51,083 nt of DNA from Rubripirellula sp. GTDB taxonomy: Bacteria > Planctomycetota > Planctomycetia > Pirellulales > Pirellulaceae. The stretch is from assembly GCA_028823035.1 (NCBI GenBank), contig JAPKCI010000015.1, forward strand, positions 1 through 51,083, written 5' to 3'. The notes under the pieces were generated by a model. That model was not told the origin of the DNA, did no database searches, and worked only from the letters and a program-made list of their open reading frames with translations. Positions 26,277 through 35,600 of the stretch are shown here, piece by piece. The translations under genes and the position numbers were made by a program. Position 1 is the stretch's first letter. Every line of letters starts with the position of its first letter.

Positions 26277-26425
26277 ACTGTCTTTCACTGCAATGCTCTG
26301 CCCTGCTCTCTTCCTCGTTCGTTTTTGGCTTGCTACGGCAGGCAATGGCCACTGTGATATCATGGTTGGTTACGGTGTGCAGAGATGATTCCTGATTAAA
26401 TTGTGTTTCCTGAGCGACCGTTCAA

Positions 26426-28990
26426 ATGTTTCTACACCCATCCAACCTCCATTTGCGACAACTGATTGCCTGTTTTGCAGTATGTAGCCTGATGACCATC
26501 TGTTTTGATTCAGGTGCTTGGGGGCAGGGAAGAAAAGCAGATTACGAGCGGTCGGGGACATACTCGGCCAGAATGCGGAATCGTGTCTTTCGGGATTCGG
26601 TAAAGCCGAATTGGTTTGATGGCGATCGTAAGCTCTGGTATCGGATTCAAACTGGTGTTGATTCCCATGAATACATAATGGTCGATGTCGATAGCGGCAC
26701 GCGGGCTGCTGCGTTTGATCATGTTCACGTCGGCAAAGCTCTCGCCAAAGAACTTGGACGCGAAGTTAATGCCAAGAATCTGAATCTTTCGGATCCTGTT
26801 TTTTCCCCTGATGCCAAGAGTTGCAATTTCCGATACGCGGGACGCTCATGGGAGCTTACCCTTCCGGACGGAAAATTGGTCGCAGAGGAAAAGTCTGAAA
26901 GCTCCAGTTCGCGAGCGGGACTGCCCGCTGAGAAGCGGTTGGTCCGAAGTCGTGACGGGGGCGACAGGACCCCGATTCGCTTTGAGAATCAGCTAGGGAA
27001 AACCCTCAAGGTTTTCTGGGTCAGATCAAACGGAGGTCTGCAAGAGTATGGCTCCGTCAAGTCTGGCGAGACTCGGACCGTAATGACATTTGTGGGCCAC
27101 GCATGGGTGCTGAAAGATCGTTCGGAACAAAGTGTTGCCGTCTTTGTCGCTTCGTTGTCAGACGAATTGGCGATCATTGATGAAAAAACAGATCCTCCTG
27201 AAACGGTCGCCAAACCGCAGCACCGCTCAAGTCGTCGCGGCGGCCCGAATCGTTCACCTGACCAGAAGTGGTCTGTGACGGCGCGAGACGCGGATTTGTG
27301 GTTGAGCGATCTGGCGACAGGCAAGGAACGCAGGCTGACCAACGATGGATCCGCGGAAAATACTTATCAGGGGCAGATTTGGTGGTCACCAGATTCCAGA
27401 CATTTTGCTGCGATGCGTATGAAGCCAGGGTTGCGACGTTCGATCAATATCATTGAATCGGCACCCCGAGATTCGATTCATTCCCGTCTATTGACTCTGC
27501 CCTACGCGAAGCCCGGGGACCGTATCGATCAACAGCGTCCAGTTCTGTTTTCGCTTGTACAGGAATGGCAGCCAAGGGTAATCGACAATGCTGATTTCGA
27601 TAATCCTTACAGCACTCGTGATCTGGCATGGACACCGGACAGTCGTTCGTTTTCCTTTCTTTACAATGAACGTGGGCATCAACGTTTGTCATTGGTCACG
27701 GTAGATGCTGTGTCGGCGAAGCCACGACTGACGATCGACGAGAAGTCCGATACGTTCATTTGCTATTCCAGTAAATCCTATTTGCGTCGCCTCAATGCAA
27801 CCAATGAGATGATCTGGATGAGCGAGCGGAGTGGGTGGAATCACTTGTACCTGCTTGATGGTCGCGATGGATCGGTGAAGAGGCCGTTGACGTCCGGGAA
27901 ATGGGTGGTCAGAAGAGTGGAACGCCTCGACGAGGTATCTCGACAAATTGATTTGGAAGTATCGGGGATCGATTCGGGGCAAGATCCTTATTTCACGCAT
28001 CTGATTCGTGTCGATCTTGATACCGGGGAAAGGTTGCGTTTGACTGGCGGGGATGGTGATCATTCATGGGAATATTCACCCAGCAAAAAGTACTTGTTGG
28101 ATCGCTATTCGCGAGTGGACATGCCGACGGTGACTGTGTTGCGGGATGTCACGACTGGTGAACAGATTTGTGTACTTGAGCGGGCCGACATGACAGAGCT
28201 CAAACGCACTGGCTGGCAACCGCCTGAGCGATTTGTTGCCAAGGGCAGAGATGGCAAGACCGATATACATGGGATTGTCATTCGCCCGACCAGCTTCGAC
28301 CCAAAACAGAAGTATCCTGTACTCGAGCACATTTACGCTGGACCACATTCTTCTTTTGTCCCCAAGTCGTTTGGCTTGCACAGTGGGCTGTATGCAATGG
28401 CAGAACTTGGATTCATCGTGGTCAAAATTGATGGAATGGGAACGAGTAACCGCAGCAAGACATTTCACGATGTTTGTTGGCAGAACCTGGGTGACAGTGG
28501 GTTTCCAGATCGCATTGCATGGATCCGGGCTGCAGCACGGCAACGGCCCGAAATGGATCTGCAAAGAGTTGGCATCTGGGGTGGTTCAGCTGGTGGCCAA
28601 AGTGCAATGAGAGCGCTCCTCGCTCACGGAGACTTTTATCATGCGGCTGTCGCTGATTGCGGATGCCACGACAATCGTGTTGATAAAATTTGGTGGAATG
28701 AGCAATGGATGGGATGGCCGATCGGCCCCCATTATAAAGAACAGTCCAACGTCACTCAGGCGCATCGGCTGCAAGGTGATTTGATGCTCATCTGGGGAGA
28801 GCTTGACCGGAATGTGGATCCGGCCAGCACCATGCAAGTGGTGGATGCACTTGTAAGGGCCAACAAGGATTTTGTCCAGTTGATCGTGCCTGGCGCGGGG
28901 CACGGTGCGGCAGGGCATCCCTATGCACATCAACGTCAGTCTGATTTTTTCGTCAGGAAGTTGTGGGCGCGCGAGCCCCGAACTGAGTGA
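26426..28990 (+). CDS. S9 family prolyl peptidase (DPP-IV type) with a VHL-like insertion
   Basis: An 854-residue exported serine peptidase. After a signal peptide (about residues 1-32), a beta-propeller domain covers roughly 35-590, and the alpha/beta-hydrolase catalytic domain follows. The active site is seen as GGSAGG (Ser721), ELDRNV (Asp794) and GAGHG (His826). It would cleave dipeptides or short peptides outside the cytoplasm. Residues about 182-243 interrupt the propeller with IRFENQLGKTLKVFWVRSNG, GSVKSGETRTVMTFVGHAWV and LKDRS, the pattern of the beta domain of the von Hippel-Lindau protein. Its start follows the small membrane protein by about 150 bases. Substrate preference is not readable. 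Confidence 0.92.
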   Translation: MFLHPSNLHLRQLIACFAVCSLMTICFDSGAWGQGRKADYERSGTYSARMRNRVFRDSVKPNWFDGDRKLWYRIQTGVDSHEYIMVDVDSGTRAAAFDHVHVGKALAKELGREVNAKNLNLSDPVFSPDAKSCNFRYAGRSWELTLPDGKLVAEEKSESSSSRAGLPAEKRLVRSRDGGDRTPIRFENQLGKTLKVFWVRSNGGLQEYGSVKSGETRTVMTFVGHAWVLKDRSEQSVAVFVASLSDELAIIDEKTDPPETVAKPQHRSSRRGGPNRSPDQKWSVTARDADLWLSDLATGKERRLTNDGSAENTYQGQIWWSPDSRHFAAMRMKPGLRRSINIIESAPRDSIHSRLLTLPYAKPGDRIDQQRPVLFSLVQEWQPRVIDNADFDNPYSTRDLAWTPDSRSFSFLYNERGHQRLSLVTVDAVSAKPRLTIDEKSDTFICYSSKSYLRRLNATNEMIWMSERSGWNHLYLLDGRDGSVKRPLTSGKWVVRRVERLDEVSRQIDLEVSGIDSGQDPYFTHLIRVDLDTGERLRLTGGDGDHSWEYSPSKKYLLDRYSRVDMPTVTVLRDVTTGEQICVLERADMTELKRTGWQPPERFVAKGRDGKTDIHGIVIRPTSFDPKQKYPVLEHIYAGPHSSFVPKSFGLHSGLYAMAELGFIVVKIDGMGTSNRSKTFHDVCWQNLGDSGFPDRIAWIRAAARQRPEMDLQRVGIWGGSAGGQSAMRALLAHGDFYHAAVADCGCHDNRVDKIWWNEQWMGWPIGPHYKEQSNVTQAHRLQGDLMLIWGELDRNVDPASTMQVVDALVRANKDFVQLIVPGAGHGAAGHPYAHQRQSDFFVRKLWAREPRTE

Positions 28991-29248
28991 CGCAAGAGGT
29001 GCAGACGCTCGTGACTCGCGGATCGAAATGCATCAGGACGCATCCCTGCTTGGATCGAGCTTTGGCTGTTTGCGCGAATCGGTTGCCGCGGGCTTGGTTT
29101 CTGGAGTGCACTTGGTATCGTGCTACGTACCTTTTCCTGTGAACGGATCAGAGTTTCATGCGGATGACTTTAGTGTTGCCGCATGATGACTGACGCACAG
29201 TTGAACTCGCTTTATTACAGTCAGTCAACGGCAATAGGATTTTAAGCC

Positions 29249-29587
29249 ATGGGGCAGTCACTTTACAAAGTGGTCTCCTGCGAGGATTGGCAGCAGGCTC
29301 TCACCGCAGGCATCTTTCGAGGGTTCGGGATTGACCTCGAGGATGGGTTCATTCATCTTTCGACGGGCGATCAGGTCAAGGAAACGGTGCGCCGCTATTT
29401 CTCGGGCCGCGCAGACCTGATGTTGGTTAGCATTGATGGCAGTGGTTTGGGCGAAACTTTACGTTGGGAGCCCTCTCGCGGTGGCGTCCTGTTTCCGCAC
29501 GTCTATGGTGCGATTGCGATGTCAGCAGTCCTGCAGGCAGAGCCATTGAAACTGGGGGAAAATGACGAGCATCATTTTCCGTTCTGA
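29249..29587 (+). CDS. DUF952-family protein
   Basis: A 112-residue protein whose sequence fits DUF952 along its length: LYKVVSCEDWQQALTAGIFR, then DGFIHLSTGDQVKETVRRYF, and LRWEPSRGGVLFPHVYGAI. The FIHLS(T) and FPHVYG motifs are hallmarks. The family is small, cytoplasmic and of uncertain function; I recall a glutathione S-transferase-like suggestion, but it is not established. It converges with the TIGR03545 gene, with 35 bases between. Confidence 0.88.
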   Translation: MGQSLYKVVSCEDWQQALTAGIFRGFGIDLEDGFIHLSTGDQVKETVRRYFSGRADLMLVSIDGSGLGETLRWEPSRGGVLFPHVYGAIAMSAVLQAEPLKLGENDEHHFPF

Positions 29588-29622
29588 GTTGTGCGGTTGT
29601 GACGGTTGGCTGTTTTCGACGC

Positions 29623-31380
29623 CTACCGCAGTTTGCCTCGAATCGCCCCACGAAGTTTGCCGAGATAGGCGTCAGCATCGCCCACTTCATCCTGCACTTT
29701 GCGACTCATTTCATCGATGAACTTTTCTGCGTTGGCAAGAAGAGACTGAGCTTTGTTTTGCCGCGACCCCAACCACTGTTGCAAGGCAATGGTTTGCTCA
29801 GCATGCTCCTGTTGAATGGTAGCCTTAAGTTGCCGCTTCGATTCCGAGATCTGTTGAGCGATCGCATCCTCACTGGCTCGACGAAGTACTTGCCCCAAAT
29901 TGGAGGACAGGTTCAGGTCGAGATCCTTCCATGTACCTGTGAAATGGGCATCCATTTCAATGCGATTCACGTACGAGAAACTATCACGCAAAGACTTTGC
30001 GGCAGCGGAATCTGCGAGTTGTTCGGGAGCCTCAAGTTCCATCGATACGCCAGTCTGCTTGCTGACAAGTCGACCCTCAAGAAAATCGCCATCGGCTCTG
30101 ACCTGAACCCAGAGTTCACGTTCGCCTCCACTGATTGCGATCGAGGTTTCTCCCTCTTTGCCGATGTGCATCGGTTTGGCATCCATCTGTGGCCAGTGCA
30201 ATGTCAGAAGGTCAACATTGGCATTGTTCCGACGATCTCGGACGTATTCCACGCGTACGACTTCTGGGCCCTCAAGACGCAAACCAACGCGAGTCGGTTC
30301 GGTCAGGATTTGTGGCGTTGGTGTCAGGTTTTCCAGGATGCCCGTCATGGTGTACTGTTTTCCGTCTGCACGCATGACGCCGCTGACTTCACAGCGACGC
30401 ACCAATAGACCTGGCAAGGACTGAGCGTTCAGATCATGATCGACTCCCCGAATGCGAATGCTCTCTGGCGCCACAACTGTGTAGTTGGCCAGTTTTCTTC
30501 CGCTGTCCAGGTAGGATCGAATCTGTTGAATCTGGTCCCGGACCGCTTCGGCAAGCATCTGGATTCCGAAATCACCCGTTGAGGAAAAGTCGCCGGGTAC
30601 GTATCGGTCTACTTTGGCAAGGTCAATTTGCTTGGCCTTTTCGAGGCGTACCAGATCGGCTCGTAGCCGTATGGGCAGCGATTCAATTGCGCGGTGAACG
30701 CTGTTTAGTTCGGATCGCGCGCTGCGTGCTTGAGCGAGTGTTCGTTGCAGTTGGGGCAGGTCCCTCAGTGGATTCTCGATCACTCTTGCCTGATCTCGTA
30801 CGCCGCGGATCTGCTCTTCCAGATTCTTTGCCCTGAGAACCAAACGGTCGTACTCAGACTCCCAATGCGATCGAATCTGATTGCTGCATTTTACCGTTTC
30901 CAGATCGACGAGAACCTCGCTCGCCTCATTCGTGAGACGATTGGCAGTGACTCCAATCAGCTGGTTGAGTACTGAACTTTTGCTGTTGTTCTCAGTCGTA
31001 TCTTCTGTGTCCAGTCTTGATATCTGTCCACTGTTCTGACGACGGGCGCCGATTTCAACACCTGAGATGGTGCCATCTTTTGCGACCCAGCGTCGACGAA
31101 GTAATGCATCGCCGTCCATGACAAGATCGATCGAGGCGGCTCGAAATGCGTCTCGCATCTCTTTTTTATCTCGCGGATCGGCGATCTGCACCTTGGAGAA
31201 ATGAATGCTGGGTGGGAATAACCCAACTTTCGTCTCCGCGATTTCGACCTTGGAACCTGTAACCGACTCGAGACTCTGCACTGTCAAATATTGTGCGACT
31301 GGTCCCAGGCCCCAACGTAGCAACGCCAGAACCGCAACGATGATCAGAATTCGTGTCAGTACAAAACGCCAGCGTATCAT
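29623..31380 (-). CDS. TIGR03545-family membrane-anchored protein
   Basis: A 585-residue protein with one N-terminal membrane helix (about 8-28, RILIIVAVLALLRWGLGPV), then a large soluble part. The first section, VEIAETKVGLFPPSIHFSKV, resembles the AsmA-like beta domain. Residues about 190-280 are coiled coil (LVLRAKNLEEQIRGVRD, RSELNSVHRAIESLP), and another charged helical part ends the protein. To my knowledge TIGR03545 is a function-unknown family that almost always sits beside TIGR03546, as here with a four-base overlap (31377-31380). Likely an envelope structural or transport component, by inference only. Confidence 0.85.
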   Translation of the reverse strand: MIRWRFVLTRILIIVAVLALLRWGLGPVAQYLTVQSLESVTGSKVEIAETKVGLFPPSIHFSKVQIADPRDKKEMRDAFRAASIDLVMDGDALLRRRWVAKDGTISGVEIGARRQNSGQISRLDTEDTTENNSKSSVLNQLIGVTANRLTNEASEVLVDLETVKCSNQIRSHWESEYDRLVLRAKNLEEQIRGVRDQARVIENPLRDLPQLQRTLAQARSARSELNSVHRAIESLPIRLRADLVRLEKAKQIDLAKVDRYVPGDFSSTGDFGIQMLAEAVRDQIQQIRSYLDSGRKLANYTVVAPESIRIRGVDHDLNAQSLPGLLVRRCEVSGVMRADGKQYTMTGILENLTPTPQILTEPTRVGLRLEGPEVVRVEYVRDRRNNANVDLLTLHWPQMDAKPMHIGKEGETSIAISGGERELWVQVRADGDFLEGRLVSKQTGVSMELEAPEQLADSAAAKSLRDSFSYVNRIEMDAHFTGTWKDLDLNLSSNLGQVLRRASEDAIAQQISESKRQLKATIQQEHAEQTIALQQWLGSRQNKAQSLLANAEKFIDEMSRKVQDEVGDADAYLGKLRGAIRGKLR

Positions 31381-32243
31381 GCCGCTTTCCTTTGCTGAGA
31401 GTCACGCAATTGGCGAAGCAGATAGTTCAATGCTTCGTCCATCGGTTCCGGATCGATTGCATCAGCTGTTCGGGCCGCCAGTTCGTTCTGGGTGGGGCGA
31501 GCATCGGTCATTCTAATCACATCAATACGGGTTTCTACCGCGACTTGAGGATCGTCAGTTGTGTCCGGTTCAGGTTCGATCTCGATAAAATCAAGGTGTT
31601 CAGCTTGCTCAGTTGCAACCGTCGATCCGGGCTCGGTTGTGCCTCGTTTTAAGGCTCTTGGTTCTGCCGCCCAACGGCTTCTTGATGATGCATTCGGCCG
31701 GCTGGGAACGGTATGACCATGATCGATTAAAACGACCTGGTGGGCCGTCTGGTTTTGAGCGGGCTCTGGCGAAGCGATGGGATCCTTGCGATCGGCATCC
31801 GTTGCTTCCTGAGATGGGGCCAGCAAACGAAAAATCGGGTAGGTGATCACGAAAATCGGTGCCAGTGCACTCATGCCGATCAAAATACTACCCATGGTGA
31901 CTGTGTTGTTCAGGTCGGTCCATGGAACCAACGGCAGGGTCCAAGCCAGTGCCACCGCTTGATTCAATTGCGGGTGAGTCAGAACAAAGTTCCCTACCTC
32001 GTGAGAGTAGGGATCCAGATAGACTGCCAGAAACGTCGCGATAACCGCAGTGAGGCCTGCCATGGCATGGTTGATTTTTAGCGAAAGGACCAGGATGACG
32101 AGTCCAAATGCAAGCAAGTTGCCGTGTGGAACGACACCCAATAACAAGCCAAAGGCGACTGCCCAGGCAAGTTGGTGAGGGTACTTTCGCCCGGCGATGG
32201 CCCGTCGAGCGCTGTTGATCAGTTTTACGATCAAAAGAATCAT
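31377..32243 (-). CDS. TIGR03546-family membrane protein with long polar tail
   Basis: A 288-residue protein. The first 150 residues form several membrane helices (AWAVAFGLLLGVVPHGNLLA, ALAPIFVITYPIFRLLAPS), the conserved TIGR03546 part. The remaining 130 or so are polar and proline-rich with a run of acidic residues (EIEPEPDTTDD), probably disordered and cytoplasmic. It is the first gene of a two-gene operon with the TIGR03545 gene (four-base overlap). The function is unknown; co-conservation suggests one complex. The promoter should lie in the divergent region at 32244-32678. Confidence 0.85.
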   Translation of the reverse strand: MILLIVKLINSARRAIAGRKYPHQLAWAVAFGLLLGVVPHGNLLAFGLVILVLSLKINHAMAGLTAVIATFLAVYLDPYSHEVGNFVLTHPQLNQAVALAWTLPLVPWTDLNNTVTMGSILIGMSALAPIFVITYPIFRLLAPSQEATDADRKDPIASPEPAQNQTAHQVVLIDHGHTVPSRPNASSRSRWAAEPRALKRGTTEPGSTVATEQAEHLDFIEIEPEPDTTDDPQVAVETRIDVIRMTDARPTQNELAARTADAIDPEPMDEALNYLLRQLRDSQQRKAA

Positions 32244-32678
32244 GTTGATGCGCCTCCGTGCGCATGCACTATTCCAAAAAGACCTACATTTTGGGGTATC
32301 GGCACATGGTCACTGATAAATTCAGTACAGCCGGTATCTTTTCCCAAACCAGATCAATTTCCGTGATCCAATTGCTTTCTCCTCGAACAGACGGATATTG
32401 CTGCTTGCTTGGCAAAGTCACTGGTGCTGAGACATAATCTGCGATACATCGGCTTTGGTTGACCAAACGTGTCAAACCGGAAGTTAAGACTTCGTGATCA
32501 GGATTTTGATTCTCCGTTTTTCCTTTATTTTTCCGACCCCCGCTCGGCGGTCCTTTTTGGGCTGTCACTAAGTCTGGCCTAACGCTAATTCTGATTTGGC
32601 CATCAGGGTTGGTGATCGCCAACCCTGAATTGAACCATCCCAATCAACAGCATTCGAATCAAGAGCGACCGAAACAAC
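32244..32678. other. Divergent intergenic region with a perfect 10-bp inverted repeat
   Basis: About 435 bases between the TIGR03546 gene and the addB-like gene. It contains the palindrome at 32603-32628. No gene is recognised. Confidence 0.5.
32603..32628. promoter_or_regulatory. Inverted repeat upstream of the addB-like gene
   Basis: TCAGGGTTGG (32603-32612) pairs with CCAACCCTGA (32619-32628) around TGATCG, about 50 bases before the GTG start. There is no T-tract, so it is an operator-like site or a leader hairpin rather than a terminator. Confidence 0.45.
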
Positions 32679-35600
32679 GTGAAACTCTTTTCAACTTCCT
32701 GTGAAACTGTTTATTTGGGCTGGGACGCGCCTTTGTTGCCCCGTTCAGCGGTACTGCTGCGTGAACGCTACACGGCAAACTCTCGCTGTGATTTGCGTGG
32801 ACTGATTTGTGTCCTGCCCTCGTCCCGTGGCGTTCAGCGTTTTAAAGCGTTGCTGCGTGGCGAGATGGAATCACATGAGCTGGACTACGCTGTTCCGAGT
32901 ATCATCACCCTTGGTCAATTGGCAGAGTGTCTGCACACGCCCAAGTTACCAGTCGCGCTGGAAATTGAGCAGACTCTGGCATGGGCGGGTGTGCTGCGGA
33001 ATCAGCAGTCCGAACAGTTAAAACCTTTGTTTCCCGTCATACCTTCTTCTGAGACTGTTGGCCCGTGGCTGGATCTTGCTGGGACGATGAAGCGTTTGCA
33101 TGAGGATTTGTCGGCGAATGAGCTGACGTTTGGCAGTGTTGTTGATGCAACCGAAACCGATTCAGAAAGACGGCGCTGGGAATTGTTGAGCAGATTGTTT
33201 GAACAGTATTTGCAGTCGCTTTCCGAAGCGGGTGTTTGTGATCCCCACTGGGCGAGACGCGAAGCGGTATTGAAGGGCAGTTGCCACGCGGAGGGCAAAG
33301 TGGTGTTGGTGGGAACCAGTGATTTGAGTGATGCGATTGTTGCCATGTTAAGGTCCCAGGACGAAGAACTGATTTCTCTCGTTGCAGCGCCGGAGAGTGA
33401 GTCGCGGCGATTTGATGAGTTCGGTTGCGTGCAAACCAAAGGTTGGCTGGAACATCACTTGCCGATCCACGACGCACACTTGATCAGCGCTGGTGATATT
33501 GCTGACCAGGCGACAGCAGTTGCTGAATCGCTGGCACTGTTGGAGGACAAGTTTACGGTCGATCAGGTCAGCGTCGGGGTTACTGACGAGTCGCAGGTGG
33601 GGCCGGTTGAAATAGAACTGCGGGGATGTGGTGTGGCCACCAGCCGCAATCTGGGATGGACGATCGCACAGACAGCTGTGGGGCGTCTGCTGAATCTTGC
33701 TTCCACATATCTGCAAAGACGAACTTGGCAATCCTTGGCTGCCTTTGTCCGACATGCGGATGTCGCCCGGTACCTCACGCGGCAATTGGATCAGACCAGT
33801 ACTTCTGAATGGTTGACGGAAATAGACCGTCTGCTTTCCAATCACTATCCAGTGCGGACTCGTGATACTCTTTCGCCGAGGGCGCTGGATGCTTATCCGC
33901 TTGCGACTCAGGTTTTGGAAAGGGTGAACCGGTGCCTTGCAGACTTCATGGGACCGGAGCAATCGATCGGGAACTGGAGCGTCGTGATTGAAGCCTGGTT
34001 GGACGTTGTCTACGGTGATGCTGACAAAGACAGTGCGAAGGGCAAGCAAACGGAACGGGATCACGACCAGGGCCCAGTACGGGTAGGTGAATCGACTCGG
34101 GATCCGGAATCTGATCAGGAATTGACTAGCACGCTGCTCTCACGGACGGAACGTGCCGTTGAAGCAGCCAAGCGTTTGACGCAGCGTTTTTCCATGCTCA
34201 ACGTCCATCTTGACTTGATGATGACGGGAGGTGCTGCACTTGAAATGCTGGCAGGCCGTCTCGCCGATGCACGAGTATCGGATGTGGCCAATGCGAATGC
34301 CGTGAAAATCCTCGGGTGGCTTGATCTTGCATTGGATGATTCTGCGGCGATGGTTGTGGTCGGCCTGAATCACCCTTTCGTTCCTGGGGCGGTGACCAGT
34401 GATCCGTTCTTGCCCGGCGCATTACGAAGCAAGCTTCGGATGTCGGACAATGAACGAAGATATGCTCGCGATGTGTATGCAATGCATGTCATGGTGTCAT
34501 CGCGTGATTCGATTCGGTTTATCGTGGGACGCAGGGCGGCGGATCAAACTCCGACTCCTCCAAGTCGTTTGCTGGCTGCCACTGAACCAGCCAATGCAGC
34601 GCGGCGGGTGCGCAATCTGTTGGATGGAAAGCGAGAGCCAACTGTGGTTCAGCATGATTGGGACAGAATCATCGGAGGGGGCGAGTTGCCCATTCCAGTG
34701 TTGCCAGAACTGGGTGAAAAAGGGCGGGTCCGAACGATGAGCGTCACGGCATTTCGTGATTATCTGGACTGTCCCTACCGCTTCTATTTGCGTCATGTGT
34801 TGAAACTCAAGCCGATGGACGACGCGACGGGTGAATTGGCAGCAAATCAGTTTGGTGACATGGTTCATGGTGCCCTTGAGACGTTTGGTGAATCGCCAGA
34901 CCGGGATGATGCTGATCGAGCGAAGATTGAGGCGGCCCTGTTGCAACATCTGCATGAATACGTCGGTGAGCATTACGGTTCTGGAGTATCAACAGCAGTA
35001 ACCCTGCAGATAGCACAAGCCGAGCGTCGGCTCAAGGCGGTGGCACGCCAGCAGGCAGCGCGGGTTGCCGCAGGTTGGACCATTCATGCGTCCGAGGCAT
35101 CTGTTAATGAAACCGATGGTGCTGGCATCGACGTTGACGGCCAAAGAATGGGATTGCGGGGACGATTCGATCGCATTGACTACCACCCGCAAACCGGGCA
35201 GTACGCAATTCTGGATTACAAGACACATGGTCATCGACCCGAGAAAAAACATTTGAAGAAAACTGAGAATGGTTACCAGTGGATTGATTTGCAGTTGCCT
35301 CTGTATCGCATGATGGTGCCGTTTCTGGGGATTGAGTCGGAACCGTCCACGGTAGAACTGGGCTATTTCAATATTAGTGAGAAGGATGAAGAGACTAAAA
35401 TCAATGTCGCCGATTTTACGGAAGAACAAATGGCTGAGGCGATCGAAATTATCCGCGATTGCATTCGCGGAATTTGGGCAGAACAGTTTGAACCGACGAC
35501 TGATCGAGTGCAGTTCGATGATTACGACATGATTTTGCAATCGGGTGTCGCCAGCCGTTTGTTGGATCAGACCGAAAATTCGACATCGGAGGCACAGTGA
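32679..35600 (+). CDS. addB: AddB-like exonuclease/helicase-type subunit with PD-(D/E)XK nuclease
   Basis: A 973-residue protein starting at GTG 32679. It partners an AddA-like helicase in resecting DNA double-strand ends. The N-terminus (LICVLPSSRGVQRFKALL) lacks a Walker A loop, as in the alphaproteobacterial-type AddB. The C-terminal 250 residues are the RecB-type nuclease: SVTAFRDYLDCPYRFYL, FGDMVHGALETFGES, and the catalytic YAILDYKTH with Asp846 and Lys848. The cysteine set that binds 4Fe-4S in Bacillus AddB is not apparent; only the CPYRFY cysteine is seen. It overlaps the downstream gene (TGATG), so the pair is translated together. Confidence 0.82.
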   Translation: MKLFSTSCETVYLGWDAPLLPRSAVLLRERYTANSRCDLRGLICVLPSSRGVQRFKALLRGEMESHELDYAVPSIITLGQLAECLHTPKLPVALEIEQTLAWAGVLRNQQSEQLKPLFPVIPSSETVGPWLDLAGTMKRLHEDLSANELTFGSVVDATETDSERRRWELLSRLFEQYLQSLSEAGVCDPHWARREAVLKGSCHAEGKVVLVGTSDLSDAIVAMLRSQDEELISLVAAPESESRRFDEFGCVQTKGWLEHHLPIHDAHLISAGDIADQATAVAESLALLEDKFTVDQVSVGVTDESQVGPVEIELRGCGVATSRNLGWTIAQTAVGRLLNLASTYLQRRTWQSLAAFVRHADVARYLTRQLDQTSTSEWLTEIDRLLSNHYPVRTRDTLSPRALDAYPLATQVLERVNRCLADFMGPEQSIGNWSVVIEAWLDVVYGDADKDSAKGKQTERDHDQGPVRVGESTRDPESDQELTSTLLSRTERAVEAAKRLTQRFSMLNVHLDLMMTGGAALEMLAGRLADARVSDVANANAVKILGWLDLALDDSAAMVVVGLNHPFVPGAVTSDPFLPGALRSKLRMSDNERRYARDVYAMHVMVSSRDSIRFIVGRRAADQTPTPPSRLLAATEPANAARRVRNLLDGKREPTVVQHDWDRIIGGGELPIPVLPELGEKGRVRTMSVTAFRDYLDCPYRFYLRHVLKLKPMDDATGELAANQFGDMVHGALETFGESPDRDDADRAKIEAALLQHLHEYVGEHYGSGVSTAVTLQIAQAERRLKAVARQQAARVAAGWTIHASEASVNETDGAGIDVDGQRMGLRGRFDRIDYHPQTGQYAILDYKTHGHRPEKKHLKKTENGYQWIDLQLPLYRMMVPFLGIESEPSTVELGYFNISEKDEETKINVADFTEEQMAEAIEIIRDCIRGIWAEQFEPTTDRVQFDDYDMILQSGVASRLLDQTENSTSEAQ

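Noticed and set aside
28905-29186. 93-residue open frame after the S9 peptidase
   Set aside because: It starts inside the peptidase gene in another frame and its sequence shows no recognisable pattern.
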